This document shows, one piece after another, positions 8,914-16,853 of a stretch of DNA of 36,273 bases. Positions within the stretch are counted from its first letter, which is position 1; every line of letters starts with the position of its first letter. The notes under the pieces were generated by a model, which worked only from the letters and a program-made list of their open reading frames with translations, was not told where the DNA came from and made no database searches. Origin of the DNA: Deltaproteobacteria bacterium RIFOXYD12_FULL_56_24 (GTDB lineage Bacteria > Desulfobacterota > Desulfobulbia > Desulfobulbales > Desulfurivibrionaceae); assembly GCA_001799285.1 (NCBI GenBank), contig MGTD01000026.1:1-36273 (forward strand). Reading direction: 5' to 3'. Made by a program: the position numbers and the translations under genes.

Positions 8914-10298
8914 TCGATGACGACACCATGATCTGCGAAACCATGGCAACCCTGTTTCGTTCCCGGGGTTATGAAACGGACTATGCCTTAAGGATACGGG
9001 ACGGTAAGAAGCTGCTGGCCGAGAAATCTTATGATCTTGTCTTTCTCGATGTGAACCTGCCTGATGGCGACGGTCTTCAGGAGGTGGCAGCCATCCGGCA
9101 GTCAGCCTCATCTCCGGAGGTGGTGATCATCACCGGCGAGGGAAGCGCCGATGGCGCGGAACTGGCCATCCGCAGCGGCGCCTGGGACTATGTTCCCAAG
9201 CCTCTTTCGGTGCAGCAGGTATTGTTGCCGTTGGCCCGCGCTCTTCAGTTTCGGGAGGAAAAAGAGTCAGCCCGCGTGGTATCCGTGCCTGTCAGCCGGG
9301 AAGAGATTATCGGCAACAGCCCGGCAATCAACCGCTGTCTGGCCCTGATGGGCAGGGCCGCCGAAACCGAGGCCGGGGTGTTGATCACCGGTGAGACCGG
9401 CACCGGCAAGGAACTTTTTGCCCGGGCCATCCACGAAAACAGCGCCAGGGTCGGCGGTAATTTTGTGGTGGTCGATTGCGCCGCCCTGCCGCCGACTCTG
9501 GTGGAGAGCGTTCTCTTCGGCTACGAAAAGGGAGCCTTCACCGGGGCGGAGCAGGCACGGGAAGGTTTGATTCGCCAGGCGCATGGCGGCACCCTGTTCC
9601 TCGATGAGGTGGGAGAATTACCCCTGGACATCCAAAAGGCCTTTCTCCGGGTTCTTCAGGAACACCGTTTCCGTCCTGTGGGCAGCAGTCGCGAGCAGGA
9701 AAGCGATTTTCGGCTGGTGGTCGCCACCAACCGGGATCTTGACAAGATGGCGGCAAAAGGAGAATTCAGGAAAGATCTGCTTTTTCGTCTCCGGGTTTTT
9801 ACTCTGGATTTGCCGCCTCTCAGGGAAAGACGCGAGGATGTTCCGGATCTGGCCATTTTCCGGTTGTTCAGGTTGTGCAAGCGGCAGAGGCTGCCCATGA
9901 AAGGGTTATGTCCGAGCTTTTTGAAGGTGCTTAAGCAACACGACTGGCCGGGCAACGTGCGGGAACTTTTCAATGCCGTGGACACGGCCTTTGCCCACGG
10001 ACGGGATGGTTCGACTCTTTTTGCCATGCACCTGCCCGCCGATCTCCGGGTTGCGGCAAAACTTAAAGAATCCGGGCTCCTGGAGAATCCGCGACAAAAC
10101 CAGCCAGCCGGCATCAATGTCACTCCGCTGGCCCAAATAAGGCAGGTAAGGGATGAGGCGGTCAGTTCTGCAGAACAGGACTATCTCGCCACCTTGCTCC
10201 GGCTTTCGGCCGGGGATATGAAAAAAGCCGCCGAAACCGCAGGGCTTTCCCGTTCTCAGCTTTATCGATTGCTCCAAAAACACGGCATTAATTCCTGA
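8895..10298 (+). CDS. NtrC-family sigma-54-dependent response regulator
   Basis: This 467-residue activator has three domains. The receiver has the acidic triad IDDD and phospho-acceptor D52 in FLDVNLPDGDG. The AAA+ domain has Walker A GETGTGKE (166-173), the sigma-54 contact loop GAFTGA (213-218), Walker B FLDEVGEL (about 235-242), and arginine-finger-type motifs (FRKDLLFRLRVF). The Fis-type helix-turn-helix at the C-terminus reads GDMKKAAETAGLSRSQLYRLL. The intact GAFTGA loop indicates genuine sigma-54 remodelling activity. It overlaps the MASE3 kinase gene by 19 bp, and GGAGAG precedes its ATG. A consensus sigma-54 promoter lies about 190 bp downstream of its stop, before the receiver-like and GGDEF-EAL genes. 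The inference is that the kinase phosphorylates this protein and that it activates the next operon. Confidence 0.95.
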   Translation: MARILVIDDDTMICETMATLFRSRGYETDYALRIRDGKKLLAEKSYDLVFLDVNLPDGDGLQEVAAIRQSASSPEVVIITGEGSADGAELAIRSGAWDYVPKPLSVQQVLLPLARALQFREEKESARVVSVPVSREEIIGNSPAINRCLALMGRAAETEAGVLITGETGTGKELFARAIHENSARVGGNFVVVDCAALPPTLVESVLFGYEKGAFTGAEQAREGLIRQAHGGTLFLDEVGELPLDIQKAFLRVLQEHRFRPVGSSREQESDFRLVVATNRDLDKMAAKGEFRKDLLFRLRVFTLDLPPLRERREDVPDLAIFRLFRLCKRQRLPMKGLCPSFLKVLKQHDWPGNVRELFNAVDTAFAHGRDGSTLFAMHLPADLRVAAKLKESGLLENPRQNQPAGINVTPLAQIRQVRDEAVSSAEQDYLATLLRLSAGDMKKAAETAGLSRSQLYRLLQKHGINS

Positions 10299-10323
10299 AA
10301 CTCTTTGAGGTGCCGGCCGCGAT

Positions 10324-10373
10324 AAAAATGTCGCGTGTAATGCGAAAATTTTGAGCATCAGGCGCGACTTTTT
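10324..10373. promoter_or_regulatory. Inverted repeat: terminator or upstream activator site
   Basis: AAAAATGTCGCG (10324-10335) is opposed by CGCGACTTTTT (10363-10373), an 11-bp match with one bulged base and a spacer of about 27 bp. It follows the stop of the sigma-54 activator gene by 25 bp. It could act as a weak terminator for that gene. Alternatively, at roughly 160 bp upstream of the predicted sigma-54 start site, it is at the right distance and symmetry for an enhancer bound by the activator dimer. The sequence does not decide between the two. Confidence 0.45.
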
Positions 10374-10485
10374 CACCTCCTTTTCTGGTTTATTCCTCAA
10401 GTCGACTTTTTGCCATCTTCATTATTCATTGTTTTATCGATCATTTTCATTGTTTCTAGTTTTTGCCTTCTTTGTAACCTTCTGC

Positions 10486-10501
10486 TGGCACATCCTTTGC
10501 T
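10486..10501 (+). promoter_or_regulatory. Sigma-54 (-24/-12) promoter
   Basis: The sequence TGGCAC-ATCCT-TTGCT matches the sigma-54 consensus TGGCAC-N5-TTGCW exactly, with the GG and GC doublets ten bases apart as required. Transcription would begin near 10512, leaving a leader of about 64 nt before the ATG at 10576. It lies in a 277-bp gap between the gene for a GAFTGA-bearing activator and the receiver-like/GGDEF-EAL gene pair. No other equally good match was noticed in the window. Confidence 0.8.
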
Positions 10502-10575
10502 GTATCGCAAGGGTCAGCATGCCGTTGCATGTTCACGGCATACTGTGCCCATACAGTTAAACGGGAGAGGCCGCT

Positions 10576-10965
10576 ATGCGAGTTATTGTCTACAGCAGGG
10601 AGAAAAAGGCGGCACTGGATCTGGTGGAGGCCATCCACTCGCTGGTTCCGGCCACAAAGGTGGAAAGCTGCGCCAGTTTTCCCCTTTGCGAGGCGATGCT
10701 GGTCGAGACCGGAACAGGTGGGGTTGTGATGGTTGCCCTGGTCGCCGACCGGGAGGAGCTTGCCAGCCTTTTTCTTTTTCGGGAGCGGTTTATGGACATC
10801 CAGTTGATTCTGATTCTTCCCGAGGACAGCGCGGCAACCATCTGTCTGGGCCATCGACTTCAGCCGCGTTTTGTCGGATTTCGCGACAATGGTTTTCGTG
10901 ACGTGGCGGCGGTGGCGATGCGGCTGCTGGGCCGGATGGATTATCCATGCCAATTGTGCAATTGA
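10576..10965 (+). CDS. Small receiver-like protein of unknown function
   Basis: This 129-residue protein is not assigned to a named family. Its alternation of hydrophobic strands and helices resembles a CheY-like fold: RVIVYS as strand 1, VVMVALVA as a central strand, IQLILILPED, then RFVGFRD. It lacks the usual DD pair after strand 1, and no clear phospho-acceptor Asp in a D-x-x-M/L-P context is seen, so it could be a pseudo-receiver. A strong ribosome site (GGGAGAGG) precedes the ATG. It is the first gene after the sigma-54 promoter and ends 20 bp before the GGDEF-EAL gene, so the two are probably co-transcribed. A partner or regulatory role for that cyclic-di-GMP enzyme is a guess from position only. 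Confidence 0.7.
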   Translation: MRVIVYSREKKAALDLVEAIHSLVPATKVESCASFPLCEAMLVETGTGGVVMVALVADREELASLFLFRERFMDIQLILILPEDSAATICLGHRLQPRFVGFRDNGFRDVAAVAMRLLGRMDYPCQLCN

Positions 10966-10985
10966 CCGGGAGAAAGGCATCTGTT

Positions 10986-13508
10986 ATGCGCCAAAACATA
11001 GACCTGAAAGCCGGCAGCCTTTCTTATGCAACACTGGGGCTGGGCTTTGTTGCCTCCCTGCTGCCTTTTCTTGCCCTGATCGGGGTGGTGGACCTGCACG
11101 CTTTACTGCCGGCCAGCCTTGTCGTTTTTTTCCCTCCCTTTCATGTAGCGGTGGAGATGTTCACCGTGCTGGTGGCCATCCTGATTTTTTCCACCGGCTT
11201 TCACCTCCCCAGCGAACAGCGCCCCCTCTCCACCTTGCTGATGGCTGCGGCCTTCCTCTCTGTAGGATTGCTGGATTTTTTTCATCTGCTTTCCTATCCT
11301 GGCATGGCCGACTTTCTGAGCATCAACACCATGCGCAAGACCATCATCCTTTGGCTGGCGGCCAGATTTTTATGCGCAGTGTCCCTGTTGACCTATGTTC
11401 TGCTTCCCGCCTTTTCCGGCAGGGGCCGGTGGAACAGGCCGCTGCTTCTGTCCGGCAGTCTGGCTTACGCCCTGTTTTTCGGTTACGTTGCCATCTGGCA
11501 TGCCGAGTGGTTTCCGGCCACCTTTAGCGAGAGCGCGGAGTCTGCGCTCTTTAAGCTTAAGGCGGAATGGTTGTTGATCGGCCTTTATTTCAGCACCCTT
11601 GGGGTTATTGCCGTCCGGCATTCCGACCGGGATCTGACCATGGTCAGGATGCTGGCCCCGGCTTTGTTGCTGCTGATCGCCGGAGAGCTATGCTCCACCA
11701 TCTATGCCACCCCAACTGATACGGTCAGCATGCTGGCGCATGTTTACAAGGCGCTGGCCTACCTGCTGCTCTACCGGGAGATGTTTGTCGAAAGCGTCCG
11801 CCTGCCCCTTCTTCGGCTTGATCTGACCCGCCGTGCCGTGGCCCAGGCCAAGAAGGAATGGGAGAATACCTTCGATTCCATCTCCGATCTGGTCTTTCTC
11901 CATGATGCCCAATTCCTGGTCATCCGCTGCAACCAAGCTTATGTCGAGGCCTCCGGCCTGCCTTTGGAAGAAATCATCGGTCGACCTTACTTTGAGGTCT
12001 TCCCTAAAGGAGACGGGCCGCAGGAGGCCTGCCTCGACGCGATCAGCAGCAACCAGGAGCGCGCCCAGGAAATATTCTTGCCGGAGCTGGGCCGTTACTA
12101 CCAGATCCATTTTATCCTGGTACACAGTGATGATGGCAACTATCTCCACTCCCTGCACATCATGGCGGACATCACCGAGCGCAAGCGGCAGGAGGAGCGG
12201 ATACTCCATCAGGCCAACCATGACGCCCTCACCAACCTTCCCAACCGGACCCTGTTGCAGGATCGCCTGTCCCAAGCCGTTGCCGCAGCAGAGCGAAATG
12301 GCCTGGGTGTTGCGGTCATGCTTCTGGATCTGGATAACTTCAAGGTAATTAATAACAGTTTCGGACACGCGGTTGGGGACGAACTCCTGGTGGAAGCGGT
12401 CCGCCGCCTCTCCAGCGCGCTTCGGGGCGACGATACAGTGGCCAGGCTGGGGGGGGACGAATTTGTCATTGTTCTTCGCGATGTCAAACGTCCTGAAAAG
12501 GTGGCCCGGGTGGTGGAAAAGGTGCTTGGCATCTTTGTCGCGCCCTTTATGGTGGGAGACGGCCACGAGGTTTTTTCCGGCGGCAGCCTGGGGGTGGCCA
12601 TGTATCCCGAGGATGGCCGGGACGAGCAGACCCTGCTCCGCCATGCTGATTTGGCCATGTACCAGGCCAAACAGGCAGGGCGGGGAACCTATGTTTTTTT
12701 TACCGATCAGCTCGATCAGCGCCTCCACGAGGATTTTCGCCTGCACGGCAAACTTAAGCATGCCCTGGCTGATAATGCCCTGGCCCTCCATTACCAGCCC
12801 CAGATCGAGTTGGCGAGCGGGAAAATGAGCGGGGTCGAGGCATTGCTCCGCTGGCATGATCCGGAACTGGGCAATGTCTCTCCGGATCGTTTCATCCCGA
12901 TCGCCGAGGCCACCGGCCTGATTCTTCCCCTGGGCGACTGGGTGCTTGCCACCGCCTGCCGTCAGATTGCGGCCTGGGAAATGGCCGGCACCCCGACCGT
13001 GGTGGCGGTCAATCTCTCGGCCCAGCAGTTCCGCCAACACAATCTGGTGGAAAAAATCGCGGCCGCCCTGGCTGAAACCGGCGCTTCCGCCCGGCTTCTC
13101 GAGCTGGAAATCACCGAGACCGCGGCCATGGAAAACGTCGAGCTTGCCGTCCGCCAGCTTGTCGGCCTTACCTCTCTGGGCTTGAAGGTGGCCCTTGATG
13201 ATTTCGGCACCGGCTATTCCTCCCTGGCCTACCTCAAGGCAATGCCCATTGCCAAGCTAAAGATCGACCGCAGCTTCATTAAGGATATAGGCAAGGACGG
13301 GGATGACGAGGTGATTGTCCAAGCGGTGATCGGCCTGGCCAGAAATCTGAATCTTGGTCTGGTGGCCGAGGGGGTCGAGACCGATATCCAGCTGGATTTT
13401 CTCCGGGAACACGGCTGCGGGGTGGTGCAGGGGTGGATTTACGCCAAAGCCATGCCAGCGGCGGAGCTGGAAAACGGTTTTTTGCGGATGGACAATCCCA
13501 AAAACTAA
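10986..13508 (+). CDS. MASE3-PAS-GGDEF-EAL cyclic-di-GMP enzyme
   Basis: This 840-residue bifunctional-type protein has an N-terminal MASE3 membrane sensor (about 15-270). A PAS domain (about 285-395) contains TFDSISDLVFLHD. The diguanylate cyclase domain has an intact GGDEF at 489-493 and an upstream RGDD that fits the RxxD product-inhibition site. The EAL phosphodiesterase domain has EAL at 618-620. It also has the catalytic elements NLSAQQF, LEITETA, DDFGTGYSSLAYL, KIDRSF, AEGVE and VQGW. Both enzyme sites look intact. ATG 10986 is preceded by GGGAGAAAGG with eight-base spacing; an earlier ATG at 10947 overlaps the previous gene. The MASE3-PAS half closely resembles that of the kinase at 5608. 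Expression is probably sigma-54-driven from 10486. Confidence 0.94.
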   Translation: MRQNIDLKAGSLSYATLGLGFVASLLPFLALIGVVDLHALLPASLVVFFPPFHVAVEMFTVLVAILIFSTGFHLPSEQRPLSTLLMAAAFLSVGLLDFFHLLSYPGMADFLSINTMRKTIILWLAARFLCAVSLLTYVLLPAFSGRGRWNRPLLLSGSLAYALFFGYVAIWHAEWFPATFSESAESALFKLKAEWLLIGLYFSTLGVIAVRHSDRDLTMVRMLAPALLLLIAGELCSTIYATPTDTVSMLAHVYKALAYLLLYREMFVESVRLPLLRLDLTRRAVAQAKKEWENTFDSISDLVFLHDAQFLVIRCNQAYVEASGLPLEEIIGRPYFEVFPKGDGPQEACLDAISSNQERAQEIFLPELGRYYQIHFILVHSDDGNYLHSLHIMADITERKRQEERILHQANHDALTNLPNRTLLQDRLSQAVAAAERNGLGVAVMLLDLDNFKVINNSFGHAVGDELLVEAVRRLSSALRGDDTVARLGGDEFVIVLRDVKRPEKVARVVEKVLGIFVAPFMVGDGHEVFSGGSLGVAMYPEDGRDEQTLLRHADLAMYQAKQAGRGTYVFFTDQLDQRLHEDFRLHGKLKHALADNALALHYQPQIELASGKMSGVEALLRWHDPELGNVSPDRFIPIAEATGLILPLGDWVLATACRQIAAWEMAGTPTVVAVNLSAQQFRQHNLVEKIAAALAETGASARLLELEITETAAMENVELAVRQLVGLTSLGLKVALDDFGTGYSSLAYLKAMPIAKLKIDRSFIKDIGKDGDDEVIVQAVIGLARNLNLGLVAEGVETDIQLDFLREHGCGVVQGWIYAKAMPAAELENGFLRMDNPKN

Positions 13509-13622
13509 TCAGAGAAATTCAGCAAAAATGTTATGATATACATTATGACAAACTCCAGCCGCAGGCGAGATGAGGTGCGAAAAATCGTTTTTCCCGTCTC
13601 TCTCGTCTAATCAGAGGAGTGA

Positions 13623-16595
13623 ATGAATATCCTTGCTGGCAAGCGGGATCGGTCCGGCGATCCCCTTAAACTTAAAAACTGGATCATCCTGCCGGTGGCC
13701 GTGGTCTTGCTAAGCAGCATGGCCCTGGGGATGTTTTTCAAATACCGTCAGAGCCTGGAACAACCGCGCCGGGAAATGGGACAGCTCATGGTCAGGGGGC
13801 ATTCCGCCTGGCAGCGTCTGGTGACCGCCGAGACCAGGGTGCTGCGAACCCACCTGGCTTATCTGGCGGCTGATTCCGCCCTGATTGCGGCCTGGAAAAA
13901 TCGCGACCTGGCCCGGCTCACCGACCTGGCCGTTCCCCTGGCGGACCGCCTGCGGCAGCAACAAAAAATCACTCATTTCTATTTCGTCGCCCCGGACCGG
14001 AAGGTAGTACTTCGGGCCCATCTGCCCTCACGGCGGGGTGACCGGATCGACCGGCACACCATGCTGACCGCGGAACGAACCGGCGAAGAGTCCTGGGGCT
14101 TGGAACTCGGCCCTCTGGGCACTTTTACTCTCCGGGTCGTGCGGCCCTGGCGGGTGGAAGGGGAACTGCTCGGCTATCTGGAACTGGGCATGGAGGTAGA
14201 GTACTTTACCCGGGAACTGGCCACCGCCCTCGGGGTGGAACTGCTGGCTGTGGTGCGCAAGGAGTTCATCACCAGAGACCAGTTCGAAGCTGGTCGGGCA
14301 TTGTTCGGGTTTATCGGGAAATGGAGCGATTATCCGGAATTCGTGGTGCTCCACCAGACCATGCCCGAGTTGCCTTCGGAGCTGATGGCCAGCCTCAGCC
14401 GGGGCCATGATCCCCTGGCCGCCATGGCCGCGAAACCGGTGCGCCGGGGAGAGCGCTGGTGGTGGTGCGGTGTGCTGCATCAGCCCGATGCGGCCGGGTG
14501 TGATGTGGCGGACCTGATTCTGCTTCTGGACGCGAGCGGGGAAGTATGGGTGGCCCGGCGTGAACTTTTTCTGGAAATCGGCCTGGGCCTGCTTCTTTCA
14601 GCCGGACTGCTCACCCTGCTCTGGGTTGTGACCGATCGGATCGAAGGGCAGTTGCGGGCAAGCTTCGCCGCGCTGCGGGAACGGGAGGAGCATCTGGCCA
14701 CCACCCTCAATTCCATCGGTGATGCGGTGATCGTTACCGATGCCGGCAGTCTGGTGACCCGGATGAACCCGGTGGCCGAACGGCTCACCGGCTGGTCATG
14801 GCATGAAGCCATGGGCCGGCCCTTGACCGAGATCTTCCGGATCGTCAATGCCATTACCCGCCATTCGGTCGATGATCCGGTGGCCCGGGTGCTGGCCACC
14901 GGCGAATTGATGGGGTTGGCCAATCACACCACTCTCTTGGGCCGGGCCGGGGCTGAATACCAGATCGCCGACAGCGCCGCCCCAATTCGAGACTCGCATG
15001 GCCGTATCGGAGGGGTGATCCTGGTTTTTCGAGATGTGAGCGAGGAATACCGATCGCGGGCGGAAACCGAACGCATCCGGGCCAGCCTGGAAAATGCTCA
15101 GCGGATTGGGCAAATGGGCAATTGGGAATGGGAGATCGTCGACAACAAACTTTTCTGGTCCGATGAAATCTACCGGATTTTCGGCGTCGAACCCCGGCAG
15201 TTCGGAGCCAGTTACGAGGCCTTTCTGGGCTATGTTTATCCTGACGACCGGGCTGCAGTGCAAAAGGCGGTGGCCGAGTCCATGGCGGATGATAAGCCTT
15301 ACAGTATTGAGCATCGCCTGATCAGGCCCAACGGCGAAGTGCGCTGGGTTCATGAACAGGCGGAACTCATCCGGGACGAAAACGGCTGTCCGCTGCGGAT
15401 GAACGGCACCGTGCAGGATATCAGTGAACACAAGACCTTGGAGGAACAACTGCTCCAGGCCCGCAAGATGGAATCCATCGGGGTGCTGGCCGGCGGCATT
15501 GCCCACGACTTCAACAATATCCTCACTCCTATCATGATGCGCAGCCAGATGACGATGCTGGAGGCCCCGCCCGACAGTGTCATCCATCAGAACATGGCCG
15601 AAGTTTGCCGGGCAGCGGAGCGGGCCAAGGATCTGATCCGTCAGATCCTCGATTTCAGTCGCCGGGACCGCCATGAGTTGATGCCCATGCAGTTGGGGCC
15701 GGTGTTGAAAGAGGCGGTTAAATTGCTTCGCTCTACGATCCCACCCATGATCAGCCTGGAAACCAGGCTGGATGCCAGGGAAGATACGGTGCTGGCCGAT
15801 CCGACCCAGATCCTGCAGATTATCCTTAATCTGGTGGTGAATGCGACCCATGCCATCCCGGAAAGCGGCCAAATCACAATAGCTTTGAGCGATGCGGGTC
15901 CGGCAGAGCTGCCGCCGGAGTTCAGCCGAAAAATGTCGCCGAACCATTGCTATCTTAAACTTGCGGTGAGTGATACCGGTGAAGGAATCGCCCCAGAGAA
16001 TCTACCCAGGATTTTTGAGCCGTTTTTCACCACCAAGGCCAGGGGCCAAGGCACCGGGATGGGGCTGGCGGTGGTCCACGGGCTCGTGGAAAACCACGGC
16101 GGAACGATTACGGTACAGAGCGAACCGGGCCGGGGCACCACCTTTACCGTATTTTTGCCCAAGGCTACCGCCGAGGCCGTTACCGAAGCGGCGGCTTTCT
16201 GCCTCTCTCTTCCCGGCGGCAGTGAGCGGATCATGCTGGTGGAGGATGATCCGGCTATTCTGGCCGCCGGCGTATTAATCCTGACGCAGCTCGGCTATCG
16301 GGTCACCGGCCTGACTGGCGGCGCCGAGGCCTTGGCCTCCTTCACAGATTCGCCGGCGGACTTTGATCTTATGATCACCGATTATGAAATTCCGGAGATG
16401 ACCGGAGTTGTCCTGGCCAAGGAGGTCAGAAAAATCAGGCAGGAATTACCGGTTATTCTCTGTACTGGCTTCAGTGAAAAAATGAACGAGGAAAAAGCCG
16501 AAGAAATGGGGTTTAGCGCTTTTCTGACAAAACCCTTTGCCCTTGCCGAGTTCACCGCCACCATTCGCCGAGTGCTTGATCCAGGCAGGAAATAG
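13623..16595 (+). CDS. dCache-PAS-PAS hybrid sensor histidine kinase with receiver
   Basis: This 990-residue kinase has one transmembrane helix near residues 20-40, a periplasmic sensor region to about 305, and a second helix at about 312-335. The sensor contains HFYFVAPDRKVVLRAHLPSR and TLRVVRPW followed by GYLELGMEVEYF, which fits the dCache_3-type double Cache fold for extracellular ligands. Two PAS domains follow: TLNSIGDAVIVTDA (about 360-480) and GNWEWEI (about 495-605). The kinase core has [11 protein letters not shown] with H628 and an HATPase with [11 protein letters not shown]. The receiver has LMITDYEIPEMTG (D920). From the second PAS onward it is very similar to the kinase at 5608, implying duplication with a swapped sensor. 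It starts 114 bp after the GGDEF-EAL gene, with GAGGAG just before the ATG. Confidence 0.93.
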   Translation: MNILAGKRDRSGDPLKLKNWIILPVAVVLLSSMALGMFFKYRQSLEQPRREMGQLMVRGHSAWQRLVTAETRVLRTHLAYLAADSALIAAWKNRDLARLTDLAVPLADRLRQQQKITHFYFVAPDRKVVLRAHLPSRRGDRIDRHTMLTAERTGEESWGLELGPLGTFTLRVVRPWRVEGELLGYLELGMEVEYFTRELATALGVELLAVVRKEFITRDQFEAGRALFGFIGKWSDYPEFVVLHQTMPELPSELMASLSRGHDPLAAMAAKPVRRGERWWWCGVLHQPDAAGCDVADLILLLDASGEVWVARRELFLEIGLGLLLSAGLLTLLWVVTDRIEGQLRASFAALREREEHLATTLNSIGDAVIVTDAGSLVTRMNPVAERLTGWSWHEAMGRPLTEIFRIVNAITRHSVDDPVARVLATGELMGLANHTTLLGRAGAEYQIADSAAPIRDSHGRIGGVILVFRDVSEEYRSRAETERIRASLENAQRIGQMGNWEWEIVDNKLFWSDEIYRIFGVEPRQFGASYEAFLGYVYPDDRAAVQKAVAESMADDKPYSIEHRLIRPNGEVRWVHEQAELIRDENGCPLRMNGTVQDISEHKTLEEQLLQARKMESIGVLAGGIAHDFNNILTPIMMRSQMTMLEAPPDSVIHQNMAEVCRAAERAKDLIRQILDFSRRDRHELMPMQLGPVLKEAVKLLRSTIPPMISLETRLDAREDTVLADPTQILQIILNLVVNATHAIPESGQITIALSDAGPAELPPEFSRKMSPNHCYLKLAVSDTGEGIAPENLPRIFEPFFTTKARGQGTGMGLAVVHGLVENHGGTITVQSEPGRGTTFTVFLPKATAEAVTEAAAFCLSLPGGSERIMLVEDDPAILAAGVLILTQLGYRVTGLTGGAEALASFTDSPADFDLMITDYEIPEMTGVVLAKEVRKIRQELPVILCTGFSEKMNEEKAEEMGFSAFLTKPFALAEFTATIRRVLDPGRK

Positions 16596-16670
16596 TGGAG
16601 ACAAAACCGTTCAGCCCGAGTCCGCCATGTTTGCACTCGCCGCCGCCGATGTTCGTCCGCGCCCCAGGTT

Positions 16671-16699
16671 TTGACATTTGCTTCGCCACTCGGTACACT
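16671..16699 (+). promoter_or_regulatory. Sigma-70 promoter for the HD-GYP gene
   Basis: TTGACA (16671-16676) and TACACT (16694-16699) are separated by 17 bp, close to the ideal spacing. The expected start near 16706 gives a leader of about 148 nt that contains the repeat modules at 16775-16845. Confidence 0.7.
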
Positions 16700-16774
16700 G
16701 ATGGCAAATCCGGGGTTAAGTGCCTGCGAAGAACATACTTCCCGGAATAACTCCCTGTCCTGGCGGAAAATTGG

Positions 16775-16800
16775 TAAGCGGTTACAGGGTGCCGCAGGTT
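16775..16800 (+). repeat. Partial repeat module B
   Basis: The 25 bases from AAGCGGTTACAGGGTGCCGC to the following AGGTT are identical to the left arm of the inverted-repeat element at 23385. Only this arm is present here, fused directly to module A. It may be a remnant of a fuller element. Confidence 0.75.
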
Positions 16801-16845
16801 CCGTGGTTATTTGACCTTTGTGGGCTTACCCCGTGATTGGTTACG
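16801..16845 (+). repeat. Dispersed repeat module A, copy 1
   Basis: This 45-bp segment starts CCGTGGTTATTTGACCTTTG and ends GGTTACG. It matches 25404-25448 at nearly every position, and 23338-23382 in reverse orientation. A small C/G-rich hairpin lies in its middle. It ends only eight bases before the HD-GYP ATG and so occupies the place of a normal ribosome binding site. Confidence 0.85.
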
Positions 16846-16853
16846 AAAATTTT

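Noticed and set aside
10351-10560. Short plus-strand frame rich in Phe and Leu before the small receiver-like gene
   Set aside because: It overlaps the dyad and the sigma-54 promoter, has no clear ribosome site and no recognisable family.
11688-13040. Long minus-strand open frame (about 450 codons)
   Set aside because: It lies opposite the intact GGDEF-EAL coding sequence, with no recognisable domain or ribosome site.
14796-15947. Minus-strand open frame of about 383 codons
   Set aside because: It is antisense to the PAS and kinase domains of the dCache kinase and mirrors the shadow seen opposite its paralog.
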